Assembly (NCBI RefSeq): GCF_029227915.1
Contig: NC_079881.1
Coordinates: 27,567,501-27,631,500, forward strand
Length of the DNA stretch: 64,000 nt
From: Hydractinia symbiolongicarpus
Lineage: Eukaryota > Cnidaria > Hydrozoa > Anthoathecata > Hydractiniidae
Direction of reading: 5' to 3'
The notes beneath the pieces are model-generated. The model worked only from the letters and a program-made list of their open reading frames with translations. It was not told the DNA's origin and did no database searches. Made by a program: the position numbers and the translations under genes. This document shows positions 39,080 to 49,701 of this stretch, piece after piece. Each line of letters starts with the position of its first letter. Positions within the stretch are counted from its first letter, which is position 1.

Positions 39080-39280
39080 AAAACATTTTTGAAAACTACA
39101 AGTCTCATGCGTTTTAGTGGTGAAAAAATAATTTAAAAAATCGTTCGGGAAATGAGTTTACTCCCTGTGTACTTTCTTTGTATACTTTTGACTATACGGG
39201 CCGAGTCTGGGATTTACGGGAAATCGCAGGTTTTCGTTTGCCGGCGATTAAACTTCTTTTATTCAGCGTCTCATCAAAAA
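38875..39280 (+). repeat. Single-monomer (203-bp) perfect tandem duplication
   Basis: Two consecutive B-type monomers here are indistinguishable to the eye. The run from AAAATGAAAACATTTTTG through GCGTTTTAG, CCTGTGTAC, GCCGAGTCTGGG and CGCAGGT repeats at a shift of 203. Adjacent monomers elsewhere are usually of different types, so this is the smallest recent duplication I see. Confidence 0.8.
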
Positions 39281-41086
39281 TGAAAACATTTTTGAAAACT
39301 ACAAGTCTCATGCGATTTAGTGGTGAAAAGATAATTTAAAAAATCGTTCTGGAAATGAGTTTACTCACAGGGTACTTTCTTTGTATACATTCCACTATAC
39401 GGGACAAGCCCGGGATTTACGGGAAATCGCGGGTTTTCGTTTGCCGGCGATTAAACCTCTTTCATTAAGCGTCTCATTAAAAATGAAAACATTTTTGAAA
39501 ACTACGAGTCTCATACGTTCTAGTGGTGCAGAAATAATTGGAAAAATCGTTCGGGAAATCAGTTTACTCATTGGGTACTTTCTTTATATACATTCAACTA
39601 TACGTGCCAAGCCCGGGATTTACGGGAAATCGCGGGTTTTCGTTTGCCGGCGATTAAACTTCTTTTACTGAGCGTCTCATCAAAAATGAAAACATTTTTG
39701 AAAACTACAAGTCTCATGCGTTTTAGTGGTGAAAAAATAATTTAAAAAATCGTTCGGGAAATGAGTTTACTCCCTGTGTACTTTCTTTGTATACTTTTGA
39801 CTATACGGGCCGAGTCTGGGATTTACGGGAATTCGCAGGTTTTCGTTTGCCGGCGATTAAACCTCTTTCAATAAGCGTCTCATTAAAAATGAAAACATTT
39901 TTGAGAACTACAAGTCTCATTCGTTCTAGTGGTGCAGAAATAATTTGAAAAATCGTTCGGGAAATGAGTTTACTCCCTGGGTACTTTCTTTATATACATT
40001 CAACTATACCGGCCAAGCCCGGGATTTACGGGAAATCGCGGGTTTTCGTTTGCCGGCGATTAAACTTCTTTTATTCAGCGTCTCATCAAAAATGAAAACA
40101 AGTTTAAAAACTACAAGTCTCATGCGTTTTAGTGGTGAAAAAATAATTTAAAAAATCGTTCGGGAAATGAGTTTACTCCCTGGGTACTTTCTTTTTATAC
40201 TTTTGACTATACGGGCTAAGCCCGGGATTTACGGGAAATCGCGGGTTTTCGTTTGCCGGCGATTAAACTTCTTTTATTCAGCGTCTCATCAAAAATGAAA
40301 AAACTTTTGAAAACTACAAGTCTCATGCGATTTAGTGGTGAAAAGATAATTTAAAAAATCGTTCTGGAAATGAATTTACTCACAGAGTACTTTCTTTGTA
40401 TACATTCCACTAAACGGGCCAAGCCCGGGATTTACGGGAAATCGCGGGTTTTCGTTTGCTGGCGATTATATTTCTTTTATTCAGCGTCTCATTAAAAATG
40501 AAATCGTTTTTGAAAACTACAAGTCTTATGCGTTTTAGTGGTGAAAAAATAATTTAAAAAATCGTTCTGGAAATGAAATTACTCACAGGGTACTTTCTTT
40601 GTACACATTCGACTATACGGGACAAGCCCGGGATTTACGGGAAATCGCAGGTTTTCGTTTGCCGGCGATTAAACCTCTTTCATAAAGCGCTCATTAAAAA
40701 TGAAAACATTTTTGAGAACTACAAGTCTCATTCGTTCTAGTGGTGCAGAAATAATTTGAAAAATCGTTCGGGAAATCAGTTTACTCCTTGGGTACTTTCT
40801 TTATATACATTCAACTATACGGGCCAAGCCCGGGATTTACGGGAAATCGCGGGTTTTCATTTGCCGGCGATTAAACTTCTTTTATTCAGCGTCTCATCAA
40901 AAATAAAAACAAGTTTAAAAACTACAAGTCTCATGCGTTTTAGTGGTGAAAAAATAATTTAAAAAATCGTTCGGGAAATGAGTTTACTCCCTGGGTACTT
41001 TCTTTGTATACTTTTGACTATACGGGACAAGCCCGGGATCTACGGGAAATCGCGGGTTTTCGTTTGCCGGCGATTAAACTTCTTTT
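39151..41086 (+). repeat. Mosaic block assembled from two earlier segments
   Basis: About 39,151-40,290 corresponds to 34,080-35,220 (shift 5,071). About 40,316-41,086 corresponds to 37,070-37,840 (shift 3,246), with shared marks CTCACAGAGTAC, GCTGGCGATTATATTTC, GAAATCGTTTTTG and CATAAAGCGCTC. The change of source lies near 40,300, at a unit whose tail reads GAAAAAACTTTTG. Confidence 0.75.
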
Positions 41087-41148
41087 ATTCAGCGTCTCAT
41101 CAAAAATGAAAACATTTTTGAAAACTACAAGTCTTATGCGTTTTAGTG
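40946..41148 (+). repeat. Representative 203-bp monomer
   Basis: This unit is close to the general consensus and is exactly 203 bp when phased from the conserved GTG. In order it holds an A-tract head (positions 4-21), the CGGGAAATGAGTTTACTCC block (27-45), a TACTTTCTTTGTATAC block (about 51-66), a GC-rich core with CCCGGG, CGCGGG and GCCGGC (78-127), and an AT-rich tail with a dyad (155-176). CGGGAAAT occurs twice in the monomer, about 71 bp apart. This could reflect an older internal duplication, but the flanks do not otherwise align well. The phase is arbitrary because the array is circularly permutable. Confidence 0.95.
41100..41121. repeat. Perfect 9-bp dyad in the monomer tail (example)
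   Basis: The arms are TCAAAAATG and CATTTTTGA, separated by the four bases AAAA, giving a 22-bp perfect inverted repeat. It is present in most B, E and A' monomers. C-type units carry TTAAAAATG in the left arm, which loses the second pair, and A-type units replace the right arm with CAAGTTTAAA, which destroys the dyad. Some right-hand units read ATAAAAAC or AAATCG and are also broken. Dyads of this size in satellites can be protein-binding sites or extrude as hairpins, but the sequence does not say which applies here. Confidence 0.85.
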
Positions 41149-42620
41149 GTGAAAAAATAATTTAAAAAATCGCTCTGGAAATGAGTATGCTCACAGGGTA
41201 CATTCTTTGTATACATTCGACTATGCGGGCCAAGCCCTGGATTTGCGGGAAATCGCGGGTTTTCGTTTTCCGGCGATTAAACCTCTTTCATTAAGCGTCT
41301 CATCAAAAATGAAAACATTTTTAAAAACTACAAGTCTCATGGGCTTTAGTGGTGAAATAATAATTTAAAAAATCGTTCGGGAAATGAGTTTACTCCCTGG
41401 GTACTTTCTTTGTATACTTTTGACTATACGGCCAAGCCCGGGATTTACGGGAAATCGCGGGTTTTCGTTTGCCGGCGATTAAACTTCTTTTATTCAGCCT
41501 CTCTTCAAAAATGAAAACATTTTTGCAAACTACAAGTCTTATGCGTTTTAGTGGTGAAAAAATAATTTAAAAAATCGTTCTGGAAATGAGTTTACTCACA
41601 GGGTACTTTCTTTGTATACTTTTGACTATACGGGCCGAGTCTGGCATTTACGGGAAATCGCAGGTTTTCGTTTGCCGGCGATTAAACCTCTTTCATAAAG
41701 CGTCTCATTAAAAATGAAAACATTTTTGAGAACTACAAGTCTCATTCGTTCTAGTGGTGCAGAAATAATTTGAAAAATCGTTCGGGAAATCAGTTTACTC
41801 CTTGGGTACTTTCTTTATATACATTCAACTATACGGGCCAAGCCCGGGATTTACGGGAAATCGCGGGTTTTCATTTGCCGGCAATTAAACTTCTTTTATT
41901 CAGCGTCTCATCAAAAATAAAAACAAGTTTAAAAACTACAAGTCTCATGCGTTTTAGTGGTGAAAAAATAATTTACAAAAATCGTTCGGGAAATGAGTTT
42001 ACTCCCTGGGTACTTTCTTTGTATACTTTTGACTATACGGGCCAAGCCCGGGATCTACGGGAAATCGCGGGTTTTCGTTTGCCGGCGATTAAACTTCTTT
42101 TATTCAGCGTCTCATCAAAAATGAAAACATTTTTGAAAACTACAAGTCTTATGCGTTTTAGTGGTGAAAAAATAATTTAAAAAATTGCTCTGGAAATGAG
42201 TATGCTCACAGGGTACATTCTTTGTATACATTCGACTATGCGGGCCAAGCCCGGGATTTGCGGGAAATCGCGGGTTTTCGTTTGCCGGCGATTAAACCTC
42301 TTTCATTAAGCGTCTCATCAAAAATGAAAACACTTTTAAAAACTACAAGTCTCATGGGCTTTAGTGGTGAAATAATAATTTAAAAAATCGTTCGGGAAAT
42401 GAGTTTACTCCCTGGGTACTTTCTTTGTATACTTTTGACTATACGGGCCAAGCCCGGGATTTACGGGAAATCGCGGGTTTTTGTTTGCCGGCGATTAATC
42501 TTCTTTTATTCAGCCTCTCTTCAAAAATGAAAACATTTTTGCAAACTACAAGTCTTATGCGTTTTAGTGGTAAAAGAATAATTTAAAAAATCGTTCTGGA
42601 AATGAGTTTACTCACAGGGT

Positions 42621-45180
42621 ACTTTCTTTGTATACATTGGACTATACGGGCCAAGCCCGGGATTTGCGGAAAATCGCGGGTTTTCGTTTGCCGGCGATTA
42701 AACCTCTTTCACTAAGCGTCTCATAAAAAATAAAAACATTTTTGAAAACTACAAGTCTTATGCGTTTTAGTGGTGAAAAAATAATTTAAAAAATCGTTCT
42801 GGAAATGAGTTTACTCACAGGGTACTTTCTTTGTACACATTCGACTATACGGGACAAGCCCGGGATTTACGGGAAATCGCGGGTTTTCGTTTGCCGGCGA
42901 TAAAACCTCTTTCATAAAGCGTCCCATTAAAAATGAAAACATTTTTGAGAACTACAAGTCTCATTCGTTCTAGTGGTGCAGAAATAATTTGAAAAATCGT
43001 TCGGGAAATGAGTTTACTCCCTGTGTACTTTCTTTGTATACATTTGACTACACGGTCCAAGCCCGGGATTTACGGGTAATGGCGGGTTTTTGTTTGCCGG
43101 CGATTAAACTTCTTTTAATCAGCGTCTCATCAAAAATGAAAACATTTTTAAAAACTACAAGTCTCATGGGCTTTAGTGGTTAAATAATGATTTAAAAAAT
43201 CCTTCGGGAAATGAGTTTACTCCCTGGGTACTTTCTTTGTATAATTTTGACTATACGGGCCGAGTCTGGGATTTACGGGAAATCGCAGGTTTTCGTTTGC
43301 CGGCGATTAAACTTCTTTTATTCAGCGTCTCATCAAAAATGAAAACATTTTTGAAAACTACAAGTCTCATGGGATTTAGTGGTGAAAAGATAATTTAAAA
43401 AACCGTTCTGGAAATGAGTTTACTCACAGGGTACTTTCTTTGTATACATTCGACTATACGGGACAAGCCCGGGATTTACGGGAAATCGCAGGTTTTCGTT
43501 TGCCGGCGATTAAACCTCTTTCATTAAGCGTCTCATTAAAAATGAAAACATTTTTGAGAACTACAAGTCTCATTCGTTCTAGTGGTGCAGAAATAATTTG
43601 AAAAATTGTTCGGGAAATCAGTTTACTCCTTGGGTACTTTCTTTATATACATTCAACTATACGGGCCAAGCCCGGGATTTACGGGAAATCGCGGGTTTTC
43701 GTTTGCCGGCGATTAAACTTCTTTTATTCAGCGTCTCATCAAAAATGAAAACAAGTTTAAAAACTACAAGTCTCATGCGTTTTAGTGTTGAAAAAATAAT
43801 TTAAAAAATCGTTCGGGAAATGAGTTTACTCCCTGTGTACTTTCTTTGTATACATTTGACTACACGGGCCAAGCCCGGGATTTACGGGAAATGGCGGGTT
43901 TTCGTTTTCCGGCGATTAAACTTCTTTTATTCAGCCTCTCATCAAAAATGAAAACATTTTTGAAAACTACAAGTCTCATGCGATTTAGTGGTGAAAAGAT
44001 AATTTAAAAAATCGTTCTGGAAATGAGTTTACTCACAGGGTACTTTCTTTGTATACATTCGACTATACGGGACAAGCCCGGGATTTACGGGAAATCGCGG
44101 GTTTTCGTTTGCCGGAGATTAAACCTCTTTCATTAAGCGTCTCATTAAAATTGAAAACATTTTTGAGAACTACAAGTCTCATTCGTTCTAGTGGTGCAGA
44201 AATAATTTGAAAAATCGTTCGGGAAATCAGTTTACTCCTTGGGTACTTTCTTTATATACATTCAACTATACCGGCCAAGCCTGGGATTTACGGGAAATCG
44301 GGGGTTTCCGTTTGCCGGCGATTAAACTTCTTTTAATCAGCGTCTCATCAAAAATGAAAACAAGTTTAAAAACTACAAGTCTCATGCGTTTTAGTGGTGA
44401 AAAAATAATTTAAAAAATCGTTCGGGAAATGAGTTTACTCCCTGGGTACTTTTTTTTTATACTTTTGACTATACGGGCTAAGCCCGGGATTTACGGGAAA
44501 TCGCGGGTTTTCGTTTGCCGGCGATTAAACTTCTTTTATTCAGCGTCTCATCAAAAATGAAATATTTTTGAAAACTACAAGTCTTATGCGTTTTAGTGGT
44601 GAAAAAATAATTTAAAAAATCGTTCTGGAAATGAGTTTACTCACAGGGTACTTTCTTTGTATACTTTTGACTATACGGGCCGAGTCTGGAATTTACGGGA
44701 AATCGAAGGTTTTCGTTTGCCGGCGATTAAACTTCTTTTATTCAGCGTCTCATCAAAAATGAAAACATTTTTGAAAACTACAAGTCTCATGCGATTTAGT
44801 GGTGAAAAGATATTTTAAAAAATCGTTCTGGAAATGAGTTTACTCACAGGGTACTTTCTTTGTATACATTCCACTATACGGGACAAGCCCGGGATTTACG
44901 GGAAATCGCGGGCTTTCCTTTGCCGGCGATTAAACCTTTTTCATTAAGCGTCTCATTAAAAATGAAAACATTTTTGAAAACTACGAGTCTCATACGTTCT
45001 AGTGGTGCAGAAATAATTGGAAAAATCGTTCGGGAAATCAGTTTACTCATTGGGTACTTTCTTTATATACATTCAACTATACGTGCCAAGACCGGGATTT
45101 ACGGGAAATCGCGGGTTTTCGTTTGCCGGCGATTAAACTTCTTTTACTGAGCGTCTCATCAAAAATGAAAACATTTTTGA
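42621..45180 (+). repeat. Mosaic satellite units, right-type then left-type
   Basis: The first units (42.6-42.8 kb) are F-like, with CATTGGAC, GATTTGCGGAAAATCG and CTTTCACTAAGCG. From about 43.0 to 45.2 kb the units are of left-hand types. The TGGTTAAATAATGATTT marker at 43,177-43,193 is otherwise seen at 32,221-32,237, with TTTGACTACACGG and GGGTTTTTG units just upstream in both places. TTTAGTGTTGAAAAAATAA (about 43,781) matches similar units at 8.3, 19.0, 25.7, 26.5 and 32.6 kb. Confidence 0.75.
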
Positions 45181-48100
45181 AAACTACAAGTCTCATGCGT
45201 TTTAGTGGTGAAAAAATAATTTAAAAAATCGTTCGGGAAATGAGTTTACTCCCTGTGTACTTTCTTTGTATACTTTTGACTATACGGGACGAGTCTGGAA
45301 TTTACGGGAAATCGCAGGTTTTTGTTTGCCGGCGATTAAACTTCTTTTATTCAGCGTCTCATCAAAAATGAAAACATTTTTGAAAACTACAAGTCTCATG
45401 CGATTTAGTGGTGAAAAGATAATTTAAAAAATCGTTCTGGAAATGAGTTTACTCACAGGGTACTTTCTTTGTATACATTCCACTATACGAGACAAGCCCG
45501 GGATTTACGGCAAATCGCGGGTTTTCGTTTGCCGGCGATTAAACCTCTTTCATTAAGCGTCTCATTAAAAATGAAAACATTTTTGAAAACTACGAGTCTC
45601 ATACGTTCTAGTGGTGCAGAAATAATTGGAAAAATCGTTCGGGAAATCAGTTTACTCATTGGGTACTTTCTTTATATACATTCAACTATACGTGCCAAGC
45701 CCGGGATTTACGGGAAATCGCGGGTTTTCGTTTGCCGGCGATTAAACTTCTTTTACTGAGCGTCTCATCAAAAATGAAAACATTTTTGAAAACTACAAGT
45801 CTCATGCGTTTTAGTGGTGAAAAAATAATTTAAAAAATCGTTCGGGAAATGAGTTTACTCCCTGTGTACTTTCTTTGTATACTTTTGACTATACGGGCCG
45901 AGTCTGGGATTTACGGGAAATCGCAGGTTTTCGTTTGCCGGCGATTGAACCTCTTTCATTAAGCGTCTCATTAAAAATGAAAACATTTTTGAGAACTACA
46001 AGTCTCATTCGTTCTAGTGGTGCAGAAATAATTTGAAAAATCGTTCGGGAAATCAGTTTACTCCTTGGGTACTTTCTTTATATACATTCAACTATACCGG
46101 CCAAGCCCGGGATTTACGGGAAATCTCGGGTTTTTGTTTGCCGGCGATTAAACTTCTTTTATTCAGCGTCTCATCAAAAATGAAAACAAGTTTAAAAACT
46201 ACAAGTCTCATGCGTTTTAGTGGTGAAAAAATAATTTAAAAAATCGTTTGGGAAATAAGTTTACTCCCTGGGTACTTTCTTTTTATACTTTTGACTATAC
46301 GGGCTAAGCCCGGGATTTACGGGAAATCGCGGGTTTTCGTTTGCCGGCGATTAAACTTCTTTTATTCAGCGTCTCATCAAAAATGAAAACACTTTTGAAA
46401 ACTACAAGTCTCATGCGATTTAGTGGTGAAAAGATAATTTAAAAAATCGTTCTGGAAATGAATTTACTCACAGAGTACTTTGTTTGTACACATTCCACTA
46501 TACGGGACAAGCCCGGGATTTACGGGAAATCGCAGGTTTTCGATTGCCGGCGATTAAACTTCTTTCATAAAGCGTCTCATTAAAAATGAAAACATTTTTG
46601 AGAACTACAAGTCTCATTCGTTCTAGTGGTGCAAAAATAAGTTGAAAAATCGTTCAGGAAATCAGTTTACTCCTTGGGTACTTTCTTTATATACATTCAA
46701 CTATACGGGCCAAGCCCGGGATTTACGGGAAATCGCGGGTTTTCATTTGCCGGCGATTAAACTTCTTTTATTCAGCGTCTCATCAAAAATGAAAACATTT
46801 TTAAAAACTACAAGTCTCATGCGTTTTAGTGGTGAAAAAATAATTTAAAAAATCGTTCGGGAAATGAGTTTACTCCCTGTGTACTTTCTTTGTATACTTT
46901 TGACTATACGGGACGAGTCTGGAATTTACGGGAAATCGCAGGTTTTTGTTTGCCGGCGATTAAACTTCTTTTATTCAGCGTCTCATCAAAAATGAAAACA
47001 TTTTTGAAAACTACAAGTCTCATGCGATTTAGTGGTGAAAAGATAATTTAAAAAATCGTTCTGGAAATGAGTTTACTCACAGGGTACTTTCTTTGTATAC
47101 ATTCCACTATACGAGACAAGCCCGGGATTTACGGCAAATCGCGGGTTTTCGTTTGCCGGCGATTAAACCTCTTTCATTAAGCGTCTCATTAAAAATGAAA
47201 ACATTTTTGAAAACTACGAGTCTCATACGTTCTAGTGGTGCAGAAATAATTGGAAAAATCGTTCGGGAAATCAGTTTACTCATTGGGTACTTTCTTTATA
47301 TACATTCAACTATACGTGCCAAGCCCGGGATTTACGGGAAATCGCGGGTTTTCGTTTGCCGGCGATTAAACTTCTTTTACTGAGCGTCTCATCAAAAATG
47401 AAAACATTTTTGAAAACTACAAGTCTCATGCGTTTTAGTGGTGAAAAAATAATTTAAAAAATCGTTCGGGAAATGAGTTTACTCCCTGTGTACTTTCTTT
47501 GTATACTTTTGACTATACGGGCCGAGTCTGGGATTTACGGGAAATCGCAGGTTTTCGTTTGCCGGCGATTGAACCTCTTTCATTAAGCGTCTCATTAAAA
47601 ATGAAAACATTTTTGAGAACTACAAGTCTCATTCGTTCTAGTGGTGCAGAAATAATTTGAAAAATCGTTCGGGAAATCAGTTTACTCCTTGGGTACTTTC
47701 TTTATATACATTCAACTATACCGGCCAAGCCCGGGATTTACGGGAAATCTCGGGTTTTTGTTTGCCGGCGATTAAACTTCTTTTATTCAGCGTCTCATCA
47801 AAAATGAAAACAAGTTTAAAAACTACAAGTCTCATGCGTTTTAGTGGTGAAAAAATAATTTAAAAAATCGTTTGGGAAATAAGTTTACTCCCTGGGTACT
47901 TTCTTTTTATACTTTTGACTATACGGGCTAAGCCCGGGATTTACGGGAAATCGCGGGTTTTCGTTTGCCGGCGATTAAACTTCTTTTATTCAGCGTCTCA
48001 TCAAAAATGAAAACACTTTTGAAAACTACAAGTCTCATGCGATTTAGTGGTGAAAAGATAATTTAAAAAATCGTTCTGGAAATGAATTTACTCACAGAGT

Positions 48101-48413
48101 ACTTTGTTTGTACACATTCCACTATACGGGACAAGCCCGGGATTTACGGGAAATCGCAGGTTTTCGATTGCCGGCGATTAAACTTCTTTCATAAAGCGTC
48201 TCATTAAAAATGAAAACATTTTTGAGAACTACAAGTCTCATTCGTTCTAGTGGTGCAAAAATAAGTTGAAAAATCGTTCAGGAAATCAGTTTACTCCTTG
48301 GGTACTTTCTTTATATACATTCAACTATACGGGCCAAGCCCGGGATTTACGGGAAATCGCGGGTTTTCATTTGCCGGCGATTAAACTTCTTTTATTCAGC
48401 GTCTCATCAAAAA
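45181..48413 (+). repeat. 1,624-bp tandem duplication (8 monomers)
   Basis: Bases 45,181-46,789 match 46,805-48,413 with a shift of 1,624, eight times 203. I saw no difference by eye. Rare shared marks are CGGGACGAGTCTGGAA, ATACGAGACAAGCC, GGCGATTGAACC, AAATCTCGGG, GGAAATAAG, TACTTTGTTTGTACAC and GTGCAAAAATAAGTTG. The match ends where one copy reads ATGAAAACATTTTT and the other ATAAAAACAAGTTT. Confidence 0.9.
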
Positions 48414-49701
48414 TAAAAACAAGTTTAAAAACTACAAGTCTCATGCGTTTTAGTGGTGAAAAAATAATTTAAAAAATCGTTCGGGAAATGAGTTTACTCC
48501 CTGGGTACTTTCTTTGTATACTTTTGACTATACGGGCCAAGCCCGGGATCTACGGGAAATCGCGGGTTTTCGTTTGCCGGCGATTAAACCTCTTTCATTA
48601 AGCGTCTCATCAAAAATGAAAACATTTTTAAAAACTACAAGTCTCATGGGCTTTAGTGGTGAAATAATAATTTAAAAAATCGTTCGGGAAATGAGTTTAC
48701 TCCCTGGGTACTTTCTTTGTATACTTTTGACTATACGGGCCAAGCCCGGGATTTACGGGAAATCGCGGGTTTTCGTTTGCCGGCGATTAAACTTCTTTTA
48801 TTCAGCCTCTCTTCAAAAATGAAAACATTTTTGCAAACTACAAGTCTTATGCGTTTTAGTGGTGAAAAAATAATTTAAAAAATCGTTCTGGAAATGAGTT
48901 TACTCACAGGGTACTTTCTTTGTATACTTTTGACTATACGGGCCGAGTCTGGCATTTACGGGAAATCGCAGGTTTTCGTTTGCCGGCGATTAAACTTCTT
49001 TTATTCAGCGTCTCATCAAAAATGAAAACATTTTTGAAAACTACAAGTCTCATGCGATTTAGTGGTGAAAAGATAATTTAAAAAATCGTTCTGGAAATGA
49101 ATTTACTCACAGAGTACTTTCTTTGTATACATTCCACTATACGGGCCAAGCCCGGGATTTACGGGAAATCGCGGGTTTTCGTTTGCTGGCGATTATATTT
49201 CTTTTATTCAGCGTCTCATTAAAAATGAAATCGTTTTTGAAAACTATAAGTCTTATGCGTTTTAGTGGTGAAAAAATAATTTAAAAAATCGTTCTGGAAA
49301 TGAGTTTACTCACAGGGTACTTTCTTTGTACACATTCGACTATACGGGACAAGCCCGGGAATTACGGGAAATCGCAGGTTTTCGTTTGCTGGCGATTAAA
49401 CCTCTTTCATAAAGCGTCTCATTAAAAATGAAAACATTTTTAAGAACTACAAGTCTCATTCGTTCTAGTGGTGCAGAAATAATTTGAAAAATCGTTCGGG
49501 AAATCAGTTTACTCCTTGGGTACTTTCTTTATATACATTTAACTATACGGGCCAAGCCCGGGATTTACGGGAAATCGCGGGTTTTCATTTGCCGGCGATT
49601 AAACTTCTTTTATTCAGCGTCTCATCAAAAATAAAAACAAGTTTAAAAACTACAAGTCTCATGCGTTTTAGTGGTGAAAAAATAATTTAAAAAATCGTTC
49701 G
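48414..49701 (+). repeat. Connecting units leading into the right-hand domain
   Basis: These about six monomers contain an A unit (TTTTCATTTGCC variant), GGGATCTACGGG, an E-like unit (CAGCCTCTCTTC, GCAAACTAC), a GCCGAGTCTGGC unit, a CTCACAGAGTAC unit with GATTATATTTC, and a GTACACATTCGAC unit. The order resembles 40.9-41.8 kb and 50.9-51.5 kb. Confidence 0.75.

Larger units (their letters stand above)
40700..42620 (+). repeat. ~1,014-bp tandem duplication (5 monomers)
   Basis: Units at about 40.70-41.60 kb recur at 41.71-42.62 kb with a shift of 1,014, becoming 1,015 after a one-base insertion near 41,975 (ATTTACAAAAATCG against ATTTAAAAAATCG). That insertion fuses the frames of two monomers into the longest open frame of the window (136 codons, 41,770-42,180). 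Because the protein read-out is simply two monomers in sequence, I treat it as a by-product and not a gene. Confidence 0.75.

Noticed and set aside
41770-42180. 136-codon ORF, the longest in the window
   Set aside because: It is two A-like translations joined by a one-base insertion (ATTTACAAAAATCG). No homologous unit has it, so it is an accident of an indel.
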